This document shows positions 56,572 through 64,000 of a stretch of DNA of 64,000 nucleotides, piece after piece. The position numbers were made by a program, and so were the translations under genes. The first letter of the stretch is position 1. Every line of letters begins with the position of its first letter. The notes beneath the pieces were generated by a model. It was not told the origin of the DNA. It saw only the letters and a program-made list of their open reading frames with translations, and did no database searches. This stretch comes from an uncultured Lachnospiraceae bacterium (GTDB lineage: Bacteria > Bacillota > Clostridia > Lachnospirales > Lachnospiraceae), in contig CAJUQO010000009.1 in NCBI GenBank assembly GCA_910588295.1, positions 1 to 64,000 of the forward strand. The letters are read 5' to 3'.

Positions 56572-58308
56572 ATGGGGAGACTGGAAGAATTTTTAAAATT
56601 TCTGGAGCGGCGGAATGCCACGCTGCGGGATAAGGCGCTTAAGGGGCTTTGCCTGTTTCTCTGTCTGATGATGGGATTTACGGTTCTGTCTAGGGCGGCG
56701 GACAGTGTGACGATCGCCCGGGTGCGGGTGGAGCAGGCTTCGCCGCAGACGCTGGACAGGAGCATTGAGGTGCAGGGGAAAGTGACGGCGGAGCGCGAGG
56801 TGGCGCTGCGGGTGCAGGCGGGGATTGTGGTGGACAGCATCCCGGTTCTTGCGGGCCAGCAGGTGGAAAAGGGAGATCTTCTGATGGAACTTGACGTGCA
56901 GGATCTGGATGAGCTGATCTGCGGGGCCCGCCTGGAGATCGAGAAGCTGGAATTGAACCAAAGGGACGTGGACAGCCAGAAAGCGGCGGCGGACGCCCAG
57001 CAGAAGAAGGCCGCCAAGCGGGCCGGCGAGGATTATGCGAAGGCGAAAAAGCAGAGCGGCCGGACAGTGGCGGAGGCTGAAAAGGAGCTAAAGCAGGCGA
57101 AGCAGAAGCTGGCGGATTTCCGCAAAAATAAGAAAAAGGCAGCCGGTGGCGGCGGGACGGACAGTGTGCGAAGCTCTCTGGAGGAGGTCGTCGGGGAGAA
57201 GGAAAAAGCCCTGGAGGCGGCCGAGGAGGAGCAGGTGCGGCTTACGGCGGAGCGGGAGGATGCCGTGAAGGACGCCCTTACGGCAGCCCGGCAGGAGAAT
57301 CCGGAGCTCACCGTCCAGGAGGAGGAAACGCTCCGCGGCGAGGTTGAGCAGAATTATAAAGGGGCCCTGGATGGGGCAAAGAAGGCGGTAAAGCAGGCCG
57401 AAAAGGAACTGGAAGAGGCCGAAGACGCCCTGACGGATTACGACGCGCAGCAGCAGGAGGACAGCCAGGCCAGCCTAAAGGAACAGGAGGAGGCGCTGGC
57501 GGCCGATGTGGAGCTGAAAGAAAAAGCGGTAAAAGAGGCTAAAAGCGCGGGACAGGACAGTGAGGAGGCGGCCCGCCGGGCCCTGGAGGACGCCCGGGCG
57601 CCCCAGGAGGGCGACAGCAGCGGAACCATCACGGAGTTGGAGATCGAGCAAAAACAGGCGGAACTGGAGAAGCTGGAAGCCCTCCAAAAGCAGGAGGGCC
57701 GGATCTGTGCCCCGGTGAACGGCGTGATCACGGAGATCTGCGCGGCGGTGGGCGACCGGACCGGCGATACGGCGGCGTTCCGGCTGGCGGATCTGCAGCA
57801 GGGCTGCCGGTTTACTGCAACGCTTACCGGGGAACAGTCCCGGTATCTGGCCCAGGGCGATCCGGTGACGCTGACGGCGGACGGCAGCGGGAAGAAGCTG
57901 GGGGAGTATACCGTGGATTCCGTGACGGCAGCGGTGGAGGCGGAGACGGAAGACGCGGGGGAGCAGTATGAGGTGACGGTGCGCCTCGGGGCCGACGGAC
58001 CGGCCCTCGGCTCATCGGTTACGATGACCTGTGTGAAGAAAACGCAGAAATACCAGACCACCGTTCCGCTGACGGCCCTGCATCAGGACAATCAGAGGAA
58101 TTTTGTGTGGGTAGTAAATGAGACGGCATCGGTGCTGGGCAGTACGCTGACGGTACAGCGAGTGGATGTGACGGTGGCGGAAAAGAATGATTCCTATGCG
58201 GCGCTGGCGGAGGGCTCCCTCACCAGCGAGCAGCAGATCGTGACCTATGCGGACCGCACCATCGAGGCGGGAAGCCGGGTGCGGCTGGAGGAAGAATCGG
58301 GGAGGTAA
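56572..58308 (+). CDS. HlyD-like membrane-fusion adaptor with long coiled coil
   Basis: 578 residues. One N-terminal span (about 24-42, GLCLFLCLMMGFTVLS), then a barrel-sandwich half (IEVQGKVTAEREVALRVQAG, VLAGQQVEKGDLLMELD), then a charged Ala/Lys/Glu coiled coil of ~250 residues (about 115-370, for example KKAVKQAEKELEEAEDAL), then the second half of the lipoyl-like domain (GRICAPVNGVITEICAAVGD) and beta-barrel parts. Such adaptors link an inner-membrane transporter with the cell exterior in MacA-type systems. Here it follows an importer without ATPase and precedes a MacB-like membrane protein, an odd mixture. Confidence 0.85.
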   Translation: MGRLEEFLKFLERRNATLRDKALKGLCLFLCLMMGFTVLSRAADSVTIARVRVEQASPQTLDRSIEVQGKVTAEREVALRVQAGIVVDSIPVLAGQQVEKGDLLMELDVQDLDELICGARLEIEKLELNQRDVDSQKAAADAQQKKAAKRAGEDYAKAKKQSGRTVAEAEKELKQAKQKLADFRKNKKKAAGGGGTDSVRSSLEEVVGEKEKALEAAEEEQVRLTAEREDAVKDALTAARQENPELTVQEEETLRGEVEQNYKGALDGAKKAVKQAEKELEEAEDALTDYDAQQQEDSQASLKEQEEALAADVELKEKAVKEAKSAGQDSEEAARRALEDARAPQEGDSSGTITELEIEQKQAELEKLEALQKQEGRICAPVNGVITEICAAVGDRTGDTAAFRLADLQQGCRFTATLTGEQSRYLAQGDPVTLTADGSGKKLGEYTVDSVTAAVEAETEDAGEQYEVTVRLGADGPALGSSVTMTCVKKTQKYQTTVPLTALHQDNQRNFVWVVNETASVLGSTLTVQRVDVTVAEKNDSYAALAEGSLTSEQQIVTYADRTIEAGSRVRLEEESGR

Positions 58309-59519
58309 TGGTTTTGCGGGGAGAGGATAAAAAAGGGGTAAATGGATACGCGGTATTGTATCTGCTGTGGCTGGCGTTTACGCTGTGTTACGGTTATGGG
58401 GTGGTGCAGGCGAATCTTGCGGCCGAGCTGCACAGAGGGGCTGTGGTGGCGCTGGACGCGGGGCTTGGCAGAGAGGACGGGAAAGGGATCTCGGATCTGG
58501 AGGCCGAGGAGGACACGCCCCTGGACTTTGCCCTGTGGCGGGAAACGCCGGGAGAGATTTTCGCGGATGGCGAGGGGCGCGGCCGTTTGCCTGCGGCGGT
58601 GGTGGACTGCTTCGGCAGTACCCGGCTGGCCTGTCAGGACGGAAGTGCGCCGGAGCTTCTTTTTGGGGATGAGGAGGGCTGCCTTTTGTCCGCTGATCTG
58701 GCCCGGGAGCTGTTTGGCAGCGAGAACGTGGTGGGGCAGACGATCTTTTGCCGGAATCGGCAGATGGTGATCCGGGGGATCCTGCGCCGCGGCAGGGGGC
58801 AGATCGTTTTGCAGGCGTGGGAGAATTTCGCGGAAACGATGGACCGGCTGACCGTCGGCGGTACGGGGAACCAGGCGGATGCCTTCCTGCTGCGCCACGG
58901 GCTGTCTGGGCAGAAGCTGTCTCTGGACTATGCCTCCCTGGCGGCAAAGATGGCGGCCTGGGGCCTGCTGCTCTTTATCGGCCTGTATCCGCTGTATGGG
59001 GCATACGGATCGTCCAAAGCGTGTCCGGCTGTGCCCCATATTTCTTATCCGAGAAGCCGCGCTTTGATCCGCCGGCTCTGGGTTCTTGCGGCGGCATGTC
59101 TGTACCTGTGCCTGCTGATTGCGTCTATGGGCTGGGGCGGCAGTTTTTCCTTCAGCGAGCTTTTGCCTACCAAATGGTCAGATTTTGCCTTTTGGAGCAG
59201 AAAAGGACAGGAGATCGCGGCTTCTATAGGTTTTTTATTTCGCAGTGAGAAGACAGAAGGGGAACAAATGGTGCTCCAGACGGCGGTAGTGGCAATATTT
59301 TTTCTGTTTCTGGCGTTCCTGCTCTACGGGAGCACGATGAGGCGGCTGGCTGGTGTATCCGTCTATACCCTCACTGCCCTGGCAGTCCTCCACTGGGCAG
59401 GGCTGGCGGCGCTGGCCGTGCGCTGTGGGGAGAGCAGTACCGTGTGGGCGGGCCAAAGGGGTTTGTGGCTGACTGCCCCTTTTGGGATGCTGATGGCGTG
59501 GTGGAGGGGGCGGGGATGA
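58308..59519 (+). CDS. Membrane protein with MacB/FtsX-like extracellular domain
   Basis: 403 residues; its ATG overlaps the adaptor stop by one base (TAATG). One span at about 14-33, then an extracellular segment of ~190 residues with the MacB periplasmic-core pattern: EEGCLLSADLARELFGSENV followed by VGQTIFCRNRQMVIRGILR. Spans follow at about 215-235, 265-282, 325-342 and 350-370. Normal MacB/FtsX permeases place the extracellular domain between TM1 and TM2, as here. The family cannot be named with certainty. Coupled with the HlyD-like gene, so the two probably form one complex. Confidence 0.6.
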   Translation: MVLRGEDKKGVNGYAVLYLLWLAFTLCYGYGVVQANLAAELHRGAVVALDAGLGREDGKGISDLEAEEDTPLDFALWRETPGEIFADGEGRGRLPAAVVDCFGSTRLACQDGSAPELLFGDEEGCLLSADLARELFGSENVVGQTIFCRNRQMVIRGILRRGRGQIVLQAWENFAETMDRLTVGGTGNQADAFLLRHGLSGQKLSLDYASLAAKMAAWGLLLFIGLYPLYGAYGSSKACPAVPHISYPRSRALIRRLWVLAAACLYLCLLIASMGWGGSFSFSELLPTKWSDFAFWSRKGQEIAASIGFLFRSEKTEGEQMVLQTAVVAIFFLFLAFLLYGSTMRRLAGVSVYTLTALAVLHWAGLAALAVRCGESSTVWAGQRGLWLTAPFGMLMAWWRGRG

Positions 59520-59684
59520 ATGTCCCGCATCCGCTCAATGCAACTGCGCTGTATCGCCCGGCTTCCTTTGCCGGCAGCAGTATGGGGGATTGTTATATCC
59601 ATAAGCAACCTCCTGTCCGCTTTGTTGTATTTTACGTTACCGTAGCACGATTTTGATAAAATAGAAATAGCCATAGTGAGAAAG

Positions 59685-59713
59685 TTGATTGCAGGAGAAA
59701 TGTGTGTTATAAA
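59685..59713 (+). promoter_or_regulatory. Promoter of the YbaK-type deacylase gene
   Basis: TTGATT (59685-59690), 17-base spacer, TATAAA (59708-59713), in the 293-base gap after the MacB-like gene. The first part of that gap (59520-59680) shows no gene and no convincing terminator. Confidence 0.55.
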
Positions 59714-59812
59714 AGAAATACGCGTAGAAGAGAATGGGAGCATGCCGAGGCAGAAGTCTGTCCGGCTTGCAAGGTGATTTTCTATTTAGCCATGTGTCAG
59801 GAGGAAAAACAA

Positions 59813-60283
59813 ATGTCCATAGAAAGAGTAAAAGCATATTTCAGGGAATACGGCATGGAAGACAGAATACGAGAGCTTGCTATGTCCAGCGCGACGGTGG
59901 AGCTGGCCGCGGCGGCGTTGGGATGCGAGCCCCAGCGGATCGCAAAGACCCTGTCGTTTCTTGTGGCGGGCCATGCCATCCTGGTGGTGGCCGCCGGTGA
60001 CGCGAAGGTTGACAACCACAAATATAAGGGACAGTTCGCCTCAAAGGCCAAGATGCTCTCCCGGGAGGAGGCGGAAACCATGGTGGGACATGCCGTGGGC
60101 GGCGTATGCCCCTTTGCTGTGAACGAGGGCGTGGAGGTTTATCTGGACGTGTCTCTGAAGCGTTTCGAGACGGTGTTCCCCGCCTGCGGCAGCGCCAACA
60201 GCGCCATCGAGCTTACGATCCCGGAGCTGGAGAAATATTCCGGGTATCGGGCGTGGGTGGATGTGTGCAAGGGATATCAGTAA
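59813..60283 (+). CDS. YbaK/EbsC-type aminoacyl-tRNA deacylase
   Basis: 156 residues from ATG 59813 with CAGGAGG upstream; the earlier in-frame starts to 59702 overlap the promoter region. SIERVKAYFREYGMEDRIRE, AAAALGCEPQRIAKTLSFLV, the KVDNHKYKGQF segment with its conserved lysine, GHAVGGVCPFAV and CGSANSAIELT mark the YbaK fold. Members clear mischarged Cys-tRNA(Pro) or Ala-tRNA(Pro) in the cytosol. Lone gene between two terminators or promoters. Confidence 0.92.
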   Translation: MSIERVKAYFREYGMEDRIRELAMSSATVELAAAALGCEPQRIAKTLSFLVAGHAILVVAAGDAKVDNHKYKGQFASKAKMLSREEAETMVGHAVGGVCPFAVNEGVEVYLDVSLKRFETVFPACGSANSAIELTIPELEKYSGYRAWVDVCKGYQ

Positions 60284-60300
60284 AACACAGGCAGAGAAAA

Positions 60301-60337
60301 CGGCATGGCCTCCCGGGGCCATGCCGTAAGCTTTTTT
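60301..60337 (+). terminator. Bidirectional terminator between the deacylase gene and metK
   Basis: CGGCATGGCC / GGCCATGCCG (60301-60310 with 60317-60326), six-base loop, followed on the plus strand by AAGCTTTTTT and on the minus strand by TTTTC. The genes on both sides are convergent. Confidence 0.82.
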
Positions 60338-60353
60338 GCAAAAATGCTGCCGT

Positions 60354-61547
60354 TTATGCCGGAAGATATTTCTTAAGCTCCTCCACTTTATCCAGCTTCT
60401 CCCAGGGCAGATCCAGATCATTCCGTCCGAAGTGGCCGTAGGCTGCAGTCTGTTTGTAGATCGGCCGACGCAGATCCAGCATCCGGATGATACCGGCGGG
60501 GCGCAGGTCAAAGTTCTCGCGGATGATCTCCTCCAGCTTAGCGTCGTCCACCTTGCCGGTACCGTAGGTGTCCGCCATGACGGAGGTGGGATAGGCCACG
60601 CCGATGGCGTAGGAGAGCTGGATTTCACACTTGTCGGCCAGCCCTGCCGCCACGATATTCTTTGCCACATAGCGGGCGGCGTAGGCCGCGGAACGATCCA
60701 CCTTCGTGCAGTCCTTGCCGGAGAAAGCGCCGCCGCCGTGGCGGGCGTAGCCGCCGTAGGTGTCCACGATGATCTTGCGCCCGGTCAGGCCGCTGTCGCC
60801 GTGGGGGCCTCCGATCACGAACCGCCCCGTGGGGTTGATGAACAGCTTTGTCTTATCATCCACCATCCCGGCGGGCAGCACCGGATCAAACACGTATTTC
60901 CGGATATCTTTATGGATCTGTTCCTGGGACACGTCCGGGTCGTGCTGGGTGGACAGGACTACGGCGTCCAGGCGGAACGGCTTGCCGTTTTCGTCATATT
61001 CCACGGTCACCTGGGTCTTGCCGTCGGGGCGCAGATATTTTAAGGTGCCGTCCTTGCGTACTTTGGTGAGCTGCAGGGCCAGCTTATGGGCCAGGGAAAT
61101 GGGGTAGGGCATGTACTCGTCGGTCTCATTGGTGGCGTAGCCGAACATCATGCCCTGGTCGCCGGCGCCGATGGCGTCCAGATCCGCCTCGGACATCCGG
61201 TTTTCCTTTGCTTCCAGGGCTTTGTCCACGCCCATGGCAATGTCGGCGGACTGCTCGTCGATAGCCGTCAGTACACCGCAGGCGTCGGCATTAAAACCGT
61301 ATTCGTCGCCGGTATAGCCGATCTCCCGGATGGTGTCCCGGACAATTTTCTGGATATCCACATAGGCCTTCGTGGTGATCTCGCCCATCACCAGCACCAG
61401 GCCCGTGGTGGTACAGGTCTCGCAGGCTACGCGGCTCATGGGATCCTGGGCCATCAGAGCGTCCAGGATGGCGTCTGAGATCTGGTCGCACATTTTGTCG
61501 GGGTGGCCTTCTGTTACAGATTCAGAAGTAAACAATCGTTTTTCCAT
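60354..61547 (-). CDS. metK: S-adenosylmethionine synthetase
   Basis: 397 residues from ATG 61547 (AAAGGAG 8 bases upstream). MEKRLFTSESVTEGHPDKMC, VACETCTTTGLVLVMGEI, GAGDQGMMFGYA, GGPHGDSGLTGRKIIVDTYG and GGGAFSGKDCTKVDRSAAY are all present. Makes SAM from methionine and ATP in the cytosol. Controlled by the SAM-I riboswitch upstream, which shuts the gene off when SAM is high. Confidence 0.97.
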   Translation of the reverse strand: MEKRLFTSESVTEGHPDKMCDQISDAILDALMAQDPMSRVACETCTTTGLVLVMGEITTKAYVDIQKIVRDTIREIGYTGDEYGFNADACGVLTAIDEQSADIAMGVDKALEAKENRMSEADLDAIGAGDQGMMFGYATNETDEYMPYPISLAHKLALQLTKVRKDGTLKYLRPDGKTQVTVEYDENGKPFRLDAVVLSTQHDPDVSQEQIHKDIRKYVFDPVLPAGMVDDKTKLFINPTGRFVIGGPHGDSGLTGRKIIVDTYGGYARHGGGAFSGKDCTKVDRSAAYAARYVAKNIVAAGLADKCEIQLSYAIGVAYPTSVMADTYGTGKVDDAKLEEIIRENFDLRPAGIIRMLDLRRPIYKQTAAYGHFGRNDLDLPWEKLDKVEELKKYLPA

Positions 61548-61613
61548 AGTGATTCTCCTTTCGGTATATATCTTTCGGGTATCCTGTGCCGCCTTTCGGC
61601 ATTTCACAAAGTA

Positions 61614-61769
61614 TGCAAAAAAATAAGTCCACTCATAAGCGGACCCAACATTGTATCAGAATGTTAAATCCCCTTATTGTTCGATCACATCGCTCAGGCG
61701 GGCACCTTCCTGTCGCCAGGGGTTGCCGTGGTTTCACAGATCCTATGTATCTCCACCACTCTGAATAAG
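61614..61769 (-). promoter_or_regulatory. SAM-I riboswitch (S box) with terminator, upstream of metK
   Basis: Aptamer at 61769-61673 on the minus strand: P1 CTTATTC with AATAAG, then AGAGTGGTGGAG, GAAACCACGGCAACC, AGGAAGGTGCC and the closing GATCGAACAATAAG. The expression platform is a hairpin GTCCGC/GTGGAC (61644-61627) followed by TTATTTTTTT. SAM binding should favour the terminator. The conserved kink-turn and SAM-pocket bases are recognisable, so I consider it intact. Confidence 0.93.
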
Positions 61770-61793
61770 AGAACTTGTTTTTTTGTCAAAATC

Positions 61794-61822
61794 AATATAC
61801 AGCGGTTCTTTGTATGTGTCAA
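61794..61822 (-). promoter_or_regulatory. Promoter of the riboswitch-metK transcript
   Basis: Minus-strand TTGACA (61822-61817), 17-base spacer, TATATT (61799-61794). Transcription would begin about 18 bases before the aptamer. Confidence 0.75.
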
Positions 61823-61892
61823 TAGAGGAGGCAAATGTTTACAGGATTTTTACAAAAGATTTAGAAAAAGGAAGGCTACCTTTCGGACGCTT

Positions 61893-61902
61893 ATGCTATA
61901 AT
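61893..61902 (+). promoter_or_regulatory. Extended -10 promoter of the second two-component system
   Basis: TATGC precedes TATAAT (61897-61902), an extended -10 (TGn) box with no good -35. It is divergent from the metK promoter and 27 bases before the kinase start, so the leader is very short. Confidence 0.5.
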
Positions 61903-61928
61903 GGGAGAACAGGAATGGGGGAAGGTAC

Positions 61929-63440
61929 ATGAAGAAATTAAAGACAAGACTGGTTTTGGCCTTTGTGATCATGATTTTGCTCCCGGTACTCTTGATCGCG
62001 GGCGCTTTTTTCGGCTTTATGAATCACCGTCTTCATATGATGGAAAAAAATTACGGAATAAAAGTGACGTATGATTCCCTGTCGGACAATGCCGCCCTGA
62101 TCAGTAATCTGACGGAGAGCTATGTATCCGCGCTGGAGGAACAGATCGGCAAAGATTCTTCTCTTCTGCTGGATCCGGAATATCTCAAAAAGATCAATGC
62201 GGAGATGGAGAGCCGCCATTCCTGTCTGATCCTGCGGGTGGACGGAGAGATCATGTATTCCGGGGTCGGCGGGACGCTGCGGGACGTGGAGGATCTGATC
62301 TATGGGACGCTTCCCGATTACAGGGGATATCAGGATGCCCGGGAAAACCGGGTGTATCTGGGCGGCCAGGTGCAGGCCCTGGTAAAGCAGCTCGACTTTG
62401 AGGCGGAGGGCGGCCGCAGGGCCAGCCTGTACGTGCTGACCAGCTCGTCGGCGCTGGTGCCTCAGATTCAGGAGCTGATGGCGAATCTGGTCATCCTGGC
62501 GGTCTGTGTGCTGGCGCTGACCAGCCTGCTGATGAGTGTGTGGCTCTACACCAGCATCAGTGCTCCGCTGAACCAGTTAAAGACGGCCACCAATAATATC
62601 AAGGCGGGTAATCTGGATTTTACCGTCGAGGGATGCGCGGTGGCGGAGATCAACGATCTGTGTGAGGACTTTGAGGATATGCGCCGTCGGCTTAAAGCCA
62701 CCACCGAGGAAAAGATGGCCTTTGACAAGGAGAGCAAGGCCCTGATCAGCAATATCTCCCATGATCTTAAGACGCCGATTACGGCGGTAAAGGGCTATGT
62801 GGAGGGGATCATGGACGGTGTGGCCGATACCCCGGAAAAGATGGCTCGCTACATCCGCACTATTTATATGAAGGCAAACGAGATGGACCGGCTGATCAAT
62901 GAGCTGACCTTTTACTCCAAAATTGACACAAACCGGATCCCCTATACGTTTAGCAAGATCCCTATCGCCGGGTATTTTGACGACTGCGCGGAGGAACTGG
63001 GGATCGAGCTGGAGAACGAGGGGATCGAGCTGGAGTACAGCTGTCAGGTGGCGCCGGATGTGATTGTGATCGCCGATGCGGAGCAGCTGAAACGTGTGAT
63101 CAACAACGTGATCAGCAACTCCATTAAATATATGGACAAGGAAAAACGAAAAATCCAGATCCGTCTGCGGGATGTGGGGGATTTCATCCAGATCGAAATG
63201 GAGGATAACGGCCGGGGCATAGAGGCCCGGGAGGTACCCAGCATTTTTGAGCGGTTCTATAGGACAGACGCCTCGCGTAATTCCTCCAAGGGCGGCAGCG
63301 GCATCGGGCTGTCCATTGTGAGAAAGATTATGGAGGATCACGGCGGCAAGGTATGGGCCACCAGCGTGGAGGGCGAGGGGACGACGATCTATTTCGTACT
63401 GCGAAAATATCAGGATGCGGCAGCCGTTCAGCGAAAATGA
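61929..63440 (+). CDS. HAMP-containing sensor histidine kinase
   Basis: 503 residues. TM1 about 7-27 (LVLAFVIMILLPVLLIAGAFF), extracellular sensor ~30-185, TM2 about 187-210, HAMP about 210-260 (SISAPLNQLKTATNNIKAGN), then H-box ALISNISHDLKTPITAVKGY, N-box VINNVISNSIKYM, G1 MEDNGRGIE and G2 GGSGIGLSIVRKI. Complete. The response regulator gene follows 24 bases later in the same transcript, the reverse of the order in the first system. Confidence 0.95.
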   Translation: MKKLKTRLVLAFVIMILLPVLLIAGAFFGFMNHRLHMMEKNYGIKVTYDSLSDNAALISNLTESYVSALEEQIGKDSSLLLDPEYLKKINAEMESRHSCLILRVDGEIMYSGVGGTLRDVEDLIYGTLPDYRGYQDARENRVYLGGQVQALVKQLDFEAEGGRRASLYVLTSSSALVPQIQELMANLVILAVCVLALTSLLMSVWLYTSISAPLNQLKTATNNIKAGNLDFTVEGCAVAEINDLCEDFEDMRRRLKATTEEKMAFDKESKALISNISHDLKTPITAVKGYVEGIMDGVADTPEKMARYIRTIYMKANEMDRLINELTFYSKIDTNRIPYTFSKIPIAGYFDDCAEELGIELENEGIELEYSCQVAPDVIVIADAEQLKRVINNVISNSIKYMDKEKRKIQIRLRDVGDFIQIEMEDNGRGIEAREVPSIFERFYRTDASRNSSKGGSGIGLSIVRKIMEDHGGKVWATSVEGEGTTIYFVLRKYQDAAAVQRK

Positions 63441-63464
63441 ATGGGCCGGATACAGGGAGGTTTT

Positions 63465-64000
63465 ATGATGAATAAAATATTAATTATTGAAGATGAGGAA
63501 GCTATTGCGGAGCTGGAGAAAGATTATCTGGAACTGAGCGGATTTTCTGTAGAGATTGAAAACCGCGGGGATGAAGGGCTCAAAAGGGCCCTGGAAGGGG
63601 ATTTCAACCTATTCATCCTGGATCTGATGCTGCCGGGGATGGACGGTTTTGAGATCTGTAAGCAGATCCGGCAGGAGAAGAATACGCCGGTGATTCTGGT
63701 CTCCGCGAAAAAGGACGATATAGACAAGATCCGCGGCCTGGGGCTGGGGGCGGACGACTATATCACCAAGCCCTTCTCCCCCAGCGAGCTGGTGGCCCGA
63801 GTGAAGGCCCATCTGGCCCGGTACGAGCGGTTGATCGGCAGCGGTCTGCCGGAGAATGATATCGTGGAGATCCGCGGCATCAAGATCGACAAGACGGCCC
63901 GCCGCGTCTGGGTGAACGGTGAGGAGAAGAATTTCACCACCAAGGAATTTGACCTTCTGACTTTTCTGGCCCAGAATCCGAACCGGGTGTTTACCAAGGA
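63465..64000 (+). CDS. OmpR-family response regulator, cut by the window end
   Basis: Partial: about 178 residues visible. AGGGAGG at 63454-63460 precedes two adjacent ATGs; the second (63468) has better spacing. Receiver: KILIIEDEEAIAELE, D in FILDLMLPGMDG, SAKKDDIDKIRGLGLGADDY and K in ITKPFSPSEL. The winged helix starts at about 135 (IRGIKIDKTARRVWVNGEEK, TTKEFDLLTFLAQNPNRVFT) and runs off the sequence. Cognate partner of the HAMP kinase. Confidence 0.95.
   Translation, partial: MMNKILIIEDEEAIAELEKDYLELSGFSVEIENRGDEGLKRALEGDFNLFILDLMLPGMDGFEICKQIRQEKNTPVILVSAKKDDIDKIRGLGLGADDYITKPFSPSELVARVKAHLARYERLIGSGLPENDIVEIRGIKIDKTARRVWVNGEEKNFTTKEFDLLTFLAQNPNRVFTK

Overview
The window reads as a chromosomal segment of a Bacillota, class Clostridia, most likely a gut-type Lachnospiraceae. 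The evidence is the rpmG-secE-nusG-rplKA / rplJL / rpoBC / rpsL-rpsG-fusA-tuf block with Gram-positive style leaders (L10 leader, S-box in front of metK), strong AGGAGG Shine-Dalgarno sites, frequent TTG and GTG starts, lipobox substrate-binding proteins and CW-binding repeats. The genus cannot be fixed from the sequence alone. No tRNA, rRNA or CRISPR array was seen.

Layout. 1-667: scar of a mobile element (frameshifted tnpV, C-terminal piece of a large serine recombinase, orphan gene tail). 888-2903: multi-PAS one-component regulator. 3019-7701: GntR-controlled catabolic unit (RspA-like enolase-superfamily dehydratase, RspB-like zinc dehydrogenase, KduD-like SDR, metallo-beta-lactamase-fold hydrolase). 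7691-18701: a DeoR-type repressor divergent from a long operon with a CUT2 sugar ABC importer, an MttB-family methyltransferase, an FGGY kinase, a clear UlaG (L-ascorbate-6-phosphate lactonase) and a cytosolic propeller-like protein. 18743-45252: transcription/translation core. It is interrupted twice: an XRE regulator, a 59-residue ORF and a wall-bound polysaccharide deacetylase lie between rplA and rplJ, and a Ser/Thr kinase, a one-TM protein and an 1848-residue Ig-repeat surface protein lie between rpoC and rpsL. 45336-48917: AT-richer island with a dead tyrosine integrase, Vsr, a C5 methyltransferase, a PmeII-like endonuclease and a probable type I toxin/antisense RNA pair. 49170-52124: two-component system and NUDIX hydrolase. 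52447-59519: GC-rich operon of a propeller-fused solute-binding protein, two CUT1 permeases, a coiled-coil HlyD-like adaptor and a MacB-like membrane protein, with no ATPase. 59813-64000: YbaK-type deacylase, metK under a SAM-I riboswitch, and a second HAMP kinase/response regulator pair cut by the window end.

How the genes work together. The two left-hand catabolic units look like a sugar-acid/lactone utilisation region: import by ABC transport, phosphorylation by the FGGY kinase, lactone opening by UlaG, and oxidation/dehydration by the GntR-regulated enzymes. The pairing of kinase and UlaG (4-bp overlap) under a DeoR regulator resembles the ula system with the PTS replaced by ABC transporter plus kinase; this is inference. 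Promoters with TTGACA-like -35 and TATAAT-like -10 boxes at exactly 17 bp recur through the window and allow several transcription units to be drawn.
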